Source: Candidatus Pacearchaeota archaeon (GTDB lineage: Archaea > Nanobdellota > Nanobdellia > Pacearchaeales > GW2011-AR1). From it: DNA of 21,283 nucleotides. The translations under genes were made by a program, and so were the position numbers. Location of the stretch: positions 1-21,283 of the forward strand of contig NZBV01000010.1 in assembly GCA_002686355.1 (NCBI GenBank), given 5' to 3'. Of the stretch, positions 13,846-21,283 are shown piece after piece (positions within the stretch are counted from its first letter, which is position 1; each line of letters opens with the position of its first letter). The notes below the pieces were generated by a model, which worked only from the letters and a program-made list of their open reading frames with translations, did not search any database and had not been told where the DNA came from.

Positions 13846-16506
13846 TTATCTTTTTTGGAACTTTCCCATTGGACTTGTAGACAACATTCTTTTTTTGGCA
13901 TCTATCTTTGAAGGCTTTTTTTTCTTAAAAAATTTCAAAATCCAATCGATAGGAATTTCAAGCATACCTGTTCTTTTTCCGACATATTTTTTCATGGCAT
14001 AATTCACCTGCTCTGATGCCCATCCTGCTTTTCTTAATTTTAAAGCTATTTTAGGATCCTCGACTTTTTTGTTTCTAGAATTCTGGATAAAAGCCACAAT
14101 GTTATACAAATCATTTCTGTTTTTGAAAAGATAGTTTTCATATCTTCTTTTGTACCATTCCTGCAAGCCCACATAAACGACTAATCCAATTATTAAAAGA
14201 AAAACAATAATTGCAATAAAAAGCCCCCACTTTTTCTTTTCCTCTTCCTGCTCAGGAAGTTCTATTAAAGGCAATCTTGAGATTTCAGGAGATATAAAAA
14301 GAGCTAAGTCAGTAACATCAACTTCTTCTGTCGTGGAGAATGCAAGTGATTTTTCTTCACTGGATAAATCAATATAGACATATCCTGACTCTGATTCTTC
14401 TAAATAATTTTCCTTAAATTTCAAATTATCAAGTTGCTTAAGGATTATATAAGCATCTTTTACTCCTGGATCCTTTTTCTTGATGACTAATTCAAAGGAT
14501 CTCAAGACAGGCTCACTATAATGTTCATACTTTGAAGACATTTCTAAAAATTTTATTTTTACATCTAAGTTTTCATGGTGCCATGCGAAAACACCTTCAA
14601 TAAAACTGTCCTCCTTACTTGCATCATAATCCTCCTTGCTTATCTCAGACAAGATTTGCAGGTCAATATTTTTCTCATCTGGATAAAAAACAAGAAACTC
14701 ACTACTCTTACTAATAATAATTGACTTTGGTATCTTTATTTCTAAAATTTTAGTCATTACATTATTGAAGTCCTGGTCTGAAACTGCAGATTTGTAATCT
14801 CTCTGGGATTGTTTTAATTTATCATTCATTAAATCCAATTCCAAAACTTCATTCAAACCTTTTCCTTCAAATGATAAAAATTTCTCAAGTTGCGTATTAA
14901 TCTTTATAAGGTCACCTTGCATTTCTATTAAAGTTTTGTTAATTATTTCATCGGGAGATTCCACATTTATCTCAAAAGTTTTAGAAGACTCTCTTTGCAC
15001 TGAATCAGTCACAGTTAATTTTAATAAATAATCTCCAATTGAACCATATGTGTGAATAACAGTATTTGTATCAGTTGTTTTAATTTCTCCATCCCCAAAT
15101 CTCCATTTGTATTCTGTAATATTTGAAGAAGAACTAATTTTTGCCTTAAAGGTTGTTGGATATGCAGAAGCGGTTTTCCTTGGAGTGATATAATTTATTT
15201 TTGGAACTTCCTCGATTGAAACTTTCTTTGACAGAATTTCTTCTTCATTAAATTCTAGTTTGAAAACTGTTTCTCCATAACCAGAAGGAAGCAAAAACTC
15301 GCCTCCGTCAATAGAAAGTTTCTGCAAGTCTGAACTTATTTTTGGGGGGGATTCTTCTAATTCATAAAAGGTTGTTAAAGTTGTTGGACCGAGGTTTGTT
15401 TCATATTTTACTTTTAAATCTTTTAAGGTTATATCCTGTAATTTCTGTGAAATGAATTTTAACGGAATAATGCAGCCTGTTGAACAACCCAAGCTTCCGT
15501 ATGTTTCTATAAGATAATCTTCTGCTTCCCCCCCAAGAGTGTTTCCATGGGGTAATGAATTTGTTATATTCAATATTTCGATGTCATCAAATTTTCTTCC
15601 TTCTGCAAAAATTTGGAAAGCGGCATTTTCATCTAAGACATTTACCCCGTAAAATCCGCAACCATCAATCATTGAATATCCTCTTATTTCTGAAGTGCCC
15701 TGCTCTTCTGAATATATGCAAACATAATATTCTGCTGATTCTGGAACTAAATGACTAACCTCGCATGAAACCTCCCCCTCACTTACGTTTGGAAGAATGC
15801 AGTGTGCTCCACTGATAGCACTGCCGTATAGGTTATAAAGAGCCATTGTCAAATCCCTATTGCCCCCATTTCTTTTTATCCAGGCTCCTAATTTAAACCC
15901 GGGCGATTCTGAAAGATTGATTCTTTGACAATGCTTGCTGGGAAATTTTCCAATGATATAATCATTGGCACTTGCTTCTGCATCAAAGCAGCCATAACTT
16001 TTAGTAAATGCGCAATCTCCTACTATTGATTTTGTATTTCCAAAGTCATTCGAACCATCTTTTAAAAAGTCCATTGTTAATTGATTAAAGCAAGATTGCT
16101 CTGCAGTACTTTCCACGATAAAATCAACAGAGTTTATTGCAATGATATCTTCTTTAAACTGAATTCCAAGGATTTTTGAATCTCCTACTCCAAGATTGAA
16201 ACTCTTTGTTGGAGTCCCATTGCTGGCAGAATAATCAAAAGTACAGTTATCTGTTGTGCAAGAGTAATCATAATTTGAATCAGTTCTTAGCAAATCTATC
16301 AGGGTTATTGAATTTCCAAAAGAAGCAGAAAAAAGAGAATTTGATGATTCATTTGAGAAACTAATGTTGAGCCACCCTCTCACAGATCCTGAAGGTCCAT
16401 ACTGGGAGTCTATTGAATAAGAAATATCTCCAAGACTGAAATCTGCAGGAACAAAATTCAAGGCAGATATCCCAATCAGAAGAATAACTAATAACCTCTC
16501 TTTCAT
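13846..16506 (-). CDS. Large secreted PKD-domain protein with membrane anchor and conserved cytoplasmic tail
   Basis: An 886-residue protein starting MKERLLVILL. Residues 1-22 are a signal peptide. A long extracytoplasmic part follows, with several Cys and many Asn-x-Ser/Thr sites. Residues about 437-515 form a PKD-type domain with WRFGDGE and LTVTD. A helical region with coiled-coil character follows (about 520-590). A membrane helix lies near 761-781. The cytoplasmic tail (782-886) carries a compact segment, LRKAGWASEQVNYAMKKYVG, at about 824-843, and a basic C-terminus. The ATG at 16506 is preferred over a TTG at 16515 because a TATA box sits 25 nt upstream. The function is unknown; surface binding with an intracellular partner is inferred. 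Confidence 0.85.
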   Translation of the reverse strand: MKERLLVILLIGISALNFVPADFSLGDISYSIDSQYGPSGSVRGWLNISFSNESSNSLFSASFGNSITLIDLLRTDSNYDYSCTTDNCTFDYSASNGTPTKSFNLGVGDSKILGIQFKEDIIAINSVDFIVESTAEQSCFNQLTMDFLKDGSNDFGNTKSIVGDCAFTKSYGCFDAEASANDYIIGKFPSKHCQRINLSESPGFKLGAWIKRNGGNRDLTMALYNLYGSAISGAHCILPNVSEGEVSCEVSHLVPESAEYYVCIYSEEQGTSEIRGYSMIDGCGFYGVNVLDENAAFQIFAEGRKFDDIEILNITNSLPHGNTLGGEAEDYLIETYGSLGCSTGCIIPLKFISQKLQDITLKDLKVKYETNLGPTTLTTFYELEESPPKISSDLQKLSIDGGEFLLPSGYGETVFKLEFNEEEILSKKVSIEEVPKINYITPRKTASAYPTTFKAKISSSSNITEYKWRFGDGEIKTTDTNTVIHTYGSIGDYLLKLTVTDSVQRESSKTFEINVESPDEIINKTLIEMQGDLIKINTQLEKFLSFEGKGLNEVLELDLMNDKLKQSQRDYKSAVSDQDFNNVMTKILEIKIPKSIIISKSSEFLVFYPDEKNIDLQILSEISKEDYDASKEDSFIEGVFAWHHENLDVKIKFLEMSSKYEHYSEPVLRSFELVIKKKDPGVKDAYIILKQLDNLKFKENYLEESESGYVYIDLSSEEKSLAFSTTEEVDVTDLALFISPEISRLPLIELPEQEEEKKKWGLFIAIIVFLLIIGLVVYVGLQEWYKRRYENYLFKNRNDLYNIVAFIQNSRNKKVEDPKIALKLRKAGWASEQVNYAMKKYVGKRTGMLEIPIDWILKFFKKKKPSKIDAKKRMLSTSPMGKFQKR

Positions 16507-16526
16507 ACATATCAAAAGGAATTTTA

Positions 16527-16536
16527 TTTTATAAAA
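16527..16536 (-). promoter_or_regulatory. TATA box for the PKD membrane protein gene
   Basis: The palindromic TTTTATAAAA is centred 25 nt before the ATG at 16506. This supports a leaderless start and rejects the upstream in-frame TTG. It lies in the gap just after the aCPSF1 stop codon. Confidence 0.6.
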
Positions 16537-18420
16537 TTATCTTAATCGCAAAGTCTCAAGATTTCTCGGAACATTTGTTTCAACTCTATTGAGTTTGTAT
16601 AGTGCTGAAGCAAGGTCAAGGGATTTTGATACTTCTCCGTGATCTACGATTATTTTCCTTGGTCTGGGTTTCATATTGTTAAAATAAGACATAATTTCAT
16701 TTCTTCCTGCATGAGGAGACAATCCACTGAAAAGAATGACTTTCATTTTAACTTCAATCTCTCTTTTTCCACTTTCATCTTCAACAACTACTTTTTGCGC
16801 ACCTTCCTGTAATTGACGACCAAGAGAGCCAGGCCCCTGATAACAACTTAATAGCATTAGATTATCTTTATTATCTGCGAAATTTTTGAAATACTCGACA
16901 GATGCCCCGCCTTGCAACATCCCAGAAGTTGCGATGACAATACAAGGACCTCCTTCAATGACTTGTTTTCTTTCCTGAGCAGAACCGACTCTTGAAAAGA
17001 CATCTGATAGAAAAGGGTTTTTGTCTGCGAAAATCTGTGAGCGTATTTTATTGCTTAAGAAATCAGGGTAGGCAGTATGAATTGCATTAATATCCCAAAT
17101 CATCCCATCAATATAAATAGGGATTTTAGGAAGCTCTCCTGTCCTCATTGCTTCCTCCATTCTGAGCAGTGTTTCCTGAGCATGTCCTAAACCAAGTTCT
17201 GGCAATAAAACCTTCCCCCTTCTATCAAGGGTCTCCTTAACCATTTGTATAAACTGCTCCTCTGTCTGTTTTCTTGGAGGGAGGATGTCCATTTTTGAAC
17301 CATAAGTTGATTCTGTTATAACTGTTTCTACTCTTGGAAAATTAGAAATAGCAGGGTCCAATAATCTTGTCCTTGCATATTTAAAATCACCTGTATAAAG
17401 AAGGTTGTGAGCACCATTTCCAATGTTCAGATGAACCAAGGAACCTCCAAGAACATGGCCAGAGTTATAGAAAGTTAGCCGAACATCAGGGGCAATGTCT
17501 GTGACCTCATTGTATCCTGTGTTAATGCTGTGCTTTACCATTTCCTTAATGTCTTTTGAATCAAACAATGGCTGTGCTGCCTGCTTGTATGCAACTCCGA
17601 TAAAGTCAAGAGAAAGTAATGCTGCAATATCCCTCGTCGGCAAAGTCATATAGCAGGGTCCTTTATAACCCATCTTGTAGAGATATGGCAAAAGCCCCAC
17701 GTGGTCTAAATGTGCATGACTTATTATTACTGCATCTAATTGTGAAATGTCAAATTCAGGAATATCAAAAACAGGGAATTTGTCTGTTCCATGCGAAGCA
17801 ACATCTATCCCACAATCAAGGAGTATCTTCGAATTTGGAGTCTGCAGTAATATGCAGCTTCTCCCTACCTGTCTTCCTCCCCCAAGAAATGTCAATCGCA
17901 CCCAACTGTCAACTTTTTCAGGATTCCATTCCTTGTAAATCTTTTTTCCGATTTCATTAAGGAACTTCCTTCGATAATTATTGTTTGCGTAAAGGACCTC
18001 CCGGATGTTTTCTGTAATCTTGCTTTTTATTGCTGGTGACCTCTGGACATATGGAGTCCATAAAGTCTTTGCTTTTATTTCATTAAGAATTGATCCCTGC
18101 TTTCCAATTACCAAACCCGGTTTTTTTGCCTCTATAACAACAATGCTTCGATGAAAATCAAAAAGAATGTTTGTTATGCCCGCTTCTTCTGGCACAATTT
18201 TTTTTATCTCTTCTTCTGTCTTTTCTTTTTTCAGGATAATCTTTGTATCTGCCCTGAGTTCAATTCTCTTTTTTATGTCATTAACTATCTCTTTGATTGT
18301 ACGCTCGCCTGTCTTGAAAAAGTTTTCATGATCCGTATAGAGAACTATGTTTGCTCCTTCAAAACTTGCTTCTGTTATCTTTCCGTGCAACCTCCCGGTT
18401 ACGTTTTTTAGAATGTCCAT
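16537..18420 (-). CDS. aCPSF1/FttA, KH-MBL-beta-CASP ribonuclease and transcription termination factor
   Basis: A 627-residue archaeal CPSF73-like protein. The N-terminal KH-type RNA-binding region (1-150) includes GLVIGKQGS at 102-110. The metallo-beta-lactamase core has HAHLDH (235-240), SGHVLGGS (320-327) and TGDF (343-346, with Asp345). The beta-CASP part and the C-terminal histidine motifs SPHAGRNEI and VDHGEVSKS close the active site. In archaea this endonuclease cuts nascent RNA and drives factor-dependent transcription termination. Length is standard and all motifs are intact. A strong Shine-Dalgarno site (AGGAGGTTG) ends 8 nt before the ATG, unlike the leaderless neighbours. It lies downstream of the proteasome beta gene, an arrangement also seen in other archaea. 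Confidence 0.96.
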   Translation of the reverse strand: MDILKNVTGRLHGKITEASFEGANIVLYTDHENFFKTGERTIKEIVNDIKKRIELRADTKIILKKEKTEEEIKKIVPEEAGITNILFDFHRSIVVIEAKKPGLVIGKQGSILNEIKAKTLWTPYVQRSPAIKSKITENIREVLYANNNYRRKFLNEIGKKIYKEWNPEKVDSWVRLTFLGGGRQVGRSCILLQTPNSKILLDCGIDVASHGTDKFPVFDIPEFDISQLDAVIISHAHLDHVGLLPYLYKMGYKGPCYMTLPTRDIAALLSLDFIGVAYKQAAQPLFDSKDIKEMVKHSINTGYNEVTDIAPDVRLTFYNSGHVLGGSLVHLNIGNGAHNLLYTGDFKYARTRLLDPAISNFPRVETVITESTYGSKMDILPPRKQTEEQFIQMVKETLDRRGKVLLPELGLGHAQETLLRMEEAMRTGELPKIPIYIDGMIWDINAIHTAYPDFLSNKIRSQIFADKNPFLSDVFSRVGSAQERKQVIEGGPCIVIATSGMLQGGASVEYFKNFADNKDNLMLLSCYQGPGSLGRQLQEGAQKVVVEDESGKREIEVKMKVILFSGLSPHAGRNEIMSYFNNMKPRPRKIIVDHGEVSKSLDLASALYKLNRVETNVPRNLETLRLR

Positions 18421-18428
18421 TTTGAAAA

Positions 18429-18437
18429 CAACCTCCT
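18429..18437 (-). promoter_or_regulatory. Strong Shine-Dalgarno site for aCPSF1
   Basis: On the minus strand this reads AGGAGGTTG, 8 nt from the ATG at 18418-18420. It is among the few good ribosome-binding sites in a window dominated by apparently leaderless genes, so this gene has a true 5' leader. Confidence 0.75.
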
Positions 18438-18470
18438 GATTTTTTTCGATTTTCCTCTAATCACTGAAGG

Positions 18471-18503
18471 GCGACTTCTTTCGATGCTTTCAACGGAAGT
18501 CGC
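18471..18503 (-). other. Strong hairpin in the aCPSF1 5' leader
   Basis: GCGACTTC and GAAGTCGC form an 8-bp perfect stem. Inside it CGTTG and CATCG (minus-strand sense) pair with one T:T mismatch around an AAAG tetraloop, leaving a 3-nt AAA bulge. It lies about 50 nt before the aCPSF1 ATG. A TATA-like ATTTTAAAG upstream near 18527-18535 would put it inside the leader. It is too GC-rich for chance in this AT-rich gap. It might instead end the proteasome mRNA. Confidence 0.55.
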
Positions 18504-18581
18504 ATAAATTCTTAATTTAACTCTTATCTTTAAAATTTCTCGCTGCATTATTTAACCAAAAAATTATCAACATCAATTCAT

Positions 18582-19247
18582 TTACTTATCGTCTTTGTAT
18601 CCTGGTTCAATTGTCTGTTCAACTTCTTTCTTAATACCCTCTTTAGTAATTGTGAAAACATCAATCCCATAACCACTTCCAACATCTCTTTGTGTTGAAG
18701 ATTTCAGAGCTTCTTGTGCTAATTCAATCGCTTCTTTGATTGTTAAATCTTTTTTATATTGTCTTTCTAACAAACCATAAACATATTGCATTCCTGAGCC
18801 AACACTTGCATCATAATCATCTACTATATCTATGGATCCGTCAATTCCGATAGTATATAATTCAACAGAACCATCTTCATTAAATCCTCCAAGCAAACTT
18901 CCAACAATACTTGGAATCATTGATGGTTGTCTTATATTTGAAAAAGAAATGCTTGCTAAAAGATTTGCCGCTTGTTTTACAGATGGACGAGATTTTGAAC
19001 GAAGTTCTTTTAATTTTAATTCTGCGGGGATAACTTTCCATAATCTTTGCCCATCAGAAGCTTGCCCTGCGATAGACATTAAAATATAATCATTTAATTG
19101 CCTTGTTTTAACAAAATTTTTCTTTCCCACCACACTATGTCCAAGACTAACTTGCCTATCACTTGCCATGACAACTCCGTCTTTGCAGACAATTCCAAGA
19201 ATCGTTGTTCCTGTTTTCAAAATTGACTTCTTTAATTCTTCGTCCAT
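18582..19247 (-). CDS. psmB: Proteasome beta subunit (20S core, catalytic)
   Basis: A 221-residue beta subunit of the archaeal 20S proteasome, the catalytic ring of the cytoplasmic protein-degrading particle. A 13-residue propeptide ends in G, followed by TTILGI, so Thr14 becomes the nucleophilic Thr1 after self-cleavage. Asp30 is mature Asp17. Lys47 corresponds to Lys33 of the Thermoplasma subunit if one inserted residue is allowed. The GSGM motif (GSGMQYVYG) and SSTQRDVGSG complete the active-site surroundings. Length is slightly above the usual 200-210 residues because of a polar C-terminal tail. It lies 161 nt upstream of aCPSF1. No alpha subunit is in the window. Confidence 0.95.
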   Translation of the reverse strand: MDEELKKSILKTGTTILGIVCKDGVVMASDRQVSLGHSVVGKKNFVKTRQLNDYILMSIAGQASDGQRLWKVIPAELKLKELRSKSRPSVKQAANLLASISFSNIRQPSMIPSIVGSLLGGFNEDGSVELYTIGIDGSIDIVDDYDASVGSGMQYVYGLLERQYKKDLTIKEAIELAQEALKSSTQRDVGSGYGIDVFTITKEGIKKEVEQTIEPGYKDDK

Positions 19248-19405
19248 TTTATTAGTTCAGAATTACTTCAAATTTTTTAGAAGCTATGTTTTTATTGAAG
19301 AAATGGATTATTTAAAGTTTTCGGATGTTATTTTTTGGCGATTTTCCAAAGAGGAAAGAATTAAACACATATTTTTCTTTTAGAACATACAGGAAAGAGG
19401 TTCAA

Positions 19406-19576
19406 ATGGAACTAACAAAAATAAAATCTGTAATGAAAAAATATAGTGAAGCTTGGGAGAATCAAGATATTGATTTGATTTTAGATTGTTTTACAAAGAA
19501 TGGAATTTATCAAGAAAGTCCATTAACAAAACCTTATCGGGAGCATAAAAAGATTAAGAAGTCTTTGAAAAAATAA
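19406..19576 (+). pseudogene. Truncated NTF2/SnoaL-like protein fragment
   Basis: This is a 56-residue frame with a good start: ATG 19406 preceded by AGAGGTT. The sequence KKYSEAWENQDIDLILDCF, then GIYQESPL and KPYREHKKIKK, is the N-terminal half of an NTF2/SnoaL-like domain, normally about 110-130 residues. It breaks off after the point where relatives continue with a Trp-containing helix, then ends at a TAA. Directly at the break the reading switches to the end of an unrelated ABC ATPase gene in another frame. The piece is probably non-functional. Confidence 0.55.
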
Positions 19577-19746
19577 AAGGAATAACTAAGATAAATGTTT
19601 CAATAATTCTTGTTGAGCAAAATGTAAAGCAAGCAATTAAAATTGTGGACAAAGTTTATGTGTCAGAAAATGAAAAAGTTGCATTGAAAGGAGATAAAAA
19701 TAGATTAAAAGGCAAAAGAATAAAAGATGTTTATCTGGGTGATTAA
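19558..19746 (+). pseudogene. 3' fragment of a LivF-type branched-chain amino acid ABC ATPase gene
   Basis: A 62-codon open frame with no start codon reads VFEKIKGITKINVSIILVEQ, then a segment with KVYVSENEKVALKG, and ends DVYLGD. This matches the last quarter of LivF-type ATPases: the helix before and strand of the H-loop region, LVEQN, and the typical ending YLG. Walker A, the signature motif and Walker B are absent. It starts inside the NTF2-like fragment and its stop overlaps the M29 aminopeptidase stop tail-to-tail. It is a remnant, presumably of a transferred or lost transporter operon. Confidence 0.65.
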
Positions 19747-20834
19747 ATCCTCATGCCTTTAATCTTCCAAACTCCTTTATCTTGCACGATTTTTCCATCC
19801 AGAATTATTTTTGCTTTTGACATATCCTTGACAATGTCCCAATGGATTGCAGAATCGTTTCCTCCGCCATTGTCTTTGTATGCGCTTCCAAGTGCGAGGT
19901 GGATTGTACCACTTATTTTTTCGTCAAATAAAAGTTCTTTTGTGAATTTAGTTATCTTGGGATTACAACCAATCCCAAATTCTCCAACATAAGAAGCATT
20001 CTTGTCTGTCGCTATCATTTCTTTTAAGAAGTCTTGGTTTTTCGATGCTGTTGATTCAATGACTTTTCCATTTTCAAATTTTAATTCAATATCTGTAACC
20101 TCTTTTCCTGCACGGATTGCAGGATATTCAAATTTTATCCAGCCGTTTAAACTCTCGCGAACAGGAGCCATGAAGATTTCTCCACCAGGCATATTGCTGT
20201 GCCCCTTATCAGCAATTGCATTTTTTCCTGCAATTGAAAATTTTAAATTAACTCCTTCTCCGATTAAATGAACATGTTTCCCTTTTTCAAAAACATTTTT
20301 TGTTTTATTCATTTGTTTTCCAATTGTTTTCCAATCTTGCAAGCAGGCCCCATAAACAAAATTTTCATATTCTGTTAAAGACATTTCTGCTTCTTGAGCT
20401 AATGCCTGGACAGGATAAGCAATTGTGCATCTGTTAATTTCTTCAGGAGTGTTACAAACATATTCTGAAATTGGATGTGTAACTTTTGCTCTTGCGGTTA
20501 TTTTTTTTGAATCGCAGTTTGTTAATTCTCGTGTGTTTGTTGTTGTTACAACCCCAATATATTTGTCTGCTTTTTTTGCTGTGTCCATAAGTTCTTCTGG
20601 AAATCTTTCAATTTGTTCTTTGTTTGCATATTTGTAAAAAAAATCAGAAACATTCGGAAGACCAATTTTTACATTCGGATGCGCACCCTGTAAAATTATC
20701 TCTTTGTAAAGTTCAACAAGAAAAGGTATTGCTTCTGTGCCTCCTGAGACAATTATTTTTTCTCCTGGTTTCACAAACACAGCATATCTTACTGCAAGTT
20801 TTGCTAATCTTCTGGTGCGTAAATCAAGTGGCAT
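19743..20834 (-). CDS. M29-family metallo-aminopeptidase
   Basis: A 363-residue aminopeptidase of the thermophilic M29 group (AmpS/AmpT/PepS), which removes N-terminal residues from peptides using two metal ions. Metal ligands known in the family can be matched in order: Glu219 (MPGGE), Glu285 (GEFGIG), His312 (TIHLALG), Tyr319, His331 and Asp333 (AIHWD). The C-terminus KIVQDKGVW, then a short basic end, is also family-like. It is slightly shorter than the roughly 400 residues of bacterial members. It probably finishes degradation of peptides released by the proteasome encoded nearby. It is preceded by the rad50 gene end, with an 89-nt gap. Confidence 0.92.
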   Translation of the reverse strand: MPLDLRTRRLAKLAVRYAVFVKPGEKIIVSGGTEAIPFLVELYKEIILQGAHPNVKIGLPNVSDFFYKYANKEQIERFPEELMDTAKKADKYIGVVTTTNTRELTNCDSKKITARAKVTHPISEYVCNTPEEINRCTIAYPVQALAQEAEMSLTEYENFVYGACLQDWKTIGKQMNKTKNVFEKGKHVHLIGEGVNLKFSIAGKNAIADKGHSNMPGGEIFMAPVRESLNGWIKFEYPAIRAGKEVTDIELKFENGKVIESTASKNQDFLKEMIATDKNASYVGEFGIGCNPKITKFTKELLFDEKISGTIHLALGSAYKDNGGGNDSAIHWDIVKDMSKAKIILDGKIVQDKGVWKIKGMRI

Positions 20835-20838
20835 TTTT

Positions 20839-20854
20839 CTTAAGAAATCTTAAG
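20839..20854 (-). other. Small hairpin directly before the M29 aminopeptidase start
   Basis: CTTAAG, ATTT, CTTAAG forms a 6-bp stem with a 4-nt loop, ending 4 nt before the ATG at 20834. A near-perfect Shine-Dalgarno sequence GAGGTGATGG (20866-20875) lies on its far side, too distant for direct use unless the hairpin forms. Confidence 0.35.
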
Positions 20855-20923
20855 GGGATTTCAGACCATCACCTCACAAAAAAGAGATGTTATACAGTTT
20901 AAAAAGTTTTATGCTCAGTGGAA

Positions 20924-21283
20924 TTACTTCTCAATTATGCTTACATTATTTTCTTTTTTAGATCTAATCACGTTTTCGACAAAACTTTCAATTTTCTGCT
21001 CGTGACTGACGATTATTAATTGCTGAATTTCCAACTCCTGTAGCACATCCCTCATTTTATCTAACTGCTGTTCCGAAAATCCGTCTGTTGGCTCGTCGAG
21101 GATAACAAGACTTCTGGTTTTAATCTTGCTCAGCAGAGAATTTATAACCTGATTTAGAGCAAGACGGTATGCAAGAGCAACAGCGGTTCTCTCACCTCCT
21201 GAAAGATATGCATAATCAATTTCATAATCTTGATGTTCGATTACAGGAGTAAAATCTTCACGGAGGGAGACATCAAAAGAATC
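20924..21283 (-). CDS. rad50: Rad50 DNA repair ATPase, C-terminal part
   Basis: The gene enters from the right edge with 119 visible residues ending SIIEK. It carries the ABC signature LSGGERTAVALAYRLAL, the Walker B and D-loop region VILDEPTDGFS, and the H-loop IIVSHE. These belong to the C-terminal ATPase lobe of Rad50, which with Mre11 processes double-strand breaks. The Walker A lobe and coiled coil lie outside the window. Rad50 is preferred over SMC because of the family-typical stretch GGERTAVALAYRLAL and FSEQQLDKM after Walker B. No mre11 gene is seen in the window. Confidence 0.93.
   Translation of the reverse strand, partial: DSFDVSLREDFTPVIEHQDYEIDYAYLSGGERTAVALAYRLALNQVINSLLSKIKTRSLVILDEPTDGFSEQQLDKMRDVLQELEIQQLIIVSHEQKIESFVENVIRSKKENNVSIIEK

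Noticed and set aside
13610..14002. 130-codon plus-strand ORF across the GTPase and PKD gene ends
   Set aside because: It lies opposite two solid genes and has no recognisable protein features.
16507..16515. TTG start adding three residues to the PKD membrane protein
   Set aside because: The TATA box at 16527-16536 and the signal-peptide pattern favour the ATG at 16506.
19168..19405. Plus-strand ORFs and an N-terminal extension upstream of the NTF2-like fragment
   Set aside because: These frames run antisense to the proteasome gene start or precede a better ATG with a ribosome-binding site at 19406.
1..21283. CRISPR array, tRNA, rRNA or insertion sequence
   Set aside because: Gaps were read for regular spaced repeats, T-loop-like motifs and transposase frames with terminal repeats; none was found.

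Overview
This is an AT-rich archaeal window with short intergenic gaps. The gene content is archaeal: aCPSF1/FttA next to a proteasome beta subunit, archaeal class I CCA-adding enzyme, archease/RtcB, a TrmB-type regulator, a presenilin-like A22 membrane protease, the GTPase/DUF2073/Zn-ribbon trio, and Rad50. Small cysteine-rich secreted proteins, a split TadC/FlaJ-like pilus locus and many TATA boxes about 25 nt before the start codon suggest a DPANN lineage of the Pacearchaeota/Woesearchaeota type. That placement is an inference from style and content, not from a marker tree.

Layout, plus strand. Positions 1-3559 hold a type IV pilus/archaellum-like assembly locus: the tail of an upstream gene, two adjacent T2SSF (FlaJ/TadC) membrane proteins, and two prepilin-like single-pass proteins. 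Positions 3585-5831 hold the RNA ligation/repair pair archease and RtcB, with a doubtful antisense ORF between them. Positions 5832-8612 are a surface-protein island: a broken secreted-protein gene, a Cys-rich membrane-anchored protein with three internal repeats, and a second secreted protein with three short repeats and a thrombospondin type 1 domain. The broken gene shares a 37-nt exact repeat with the second protein. Positions 8758-10789 hold an A22 presenilin-like protease, an 84-residue unknown protein and an overlapping TrmB-like regulator.

Layout, minus strand (read right to left). The order is the Rad50 C-terminus, an M29 aminopeptidase, proteasome beta subunit, aCPSF1/FttA, a large PKD-domain membrane protein, an Era-like GTPase, DUF2073, a Zn-ribbon protein, and the CCA-adding enzyme. 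Between the M29 and proteasome genes, on the plus strand, is a recombination scar. There a 5' piece of an NTF2/SnoaL-like gene is joined to a 3' piece of a LivF-type ABC ATPase gene.

Functionally the window combines RNA processing (RtcB/archease, CCA addition, FttA), proteolysis (proteasome, M29, A22) and cell-surface structures (pilus-like apparatus, Cys-rich and PKD proteins). The most interesting items are the uncharacterised GTPase/DUF2073/Zn-ribbon module, the TSP1-bearing repeat protein and its decayed paralog, a strong hairpin in the aCPSF1 5' leader, and the NTF2-LivF scar. No CRISPR array, tRNA, rRNA or intact insertion sequence was seen.
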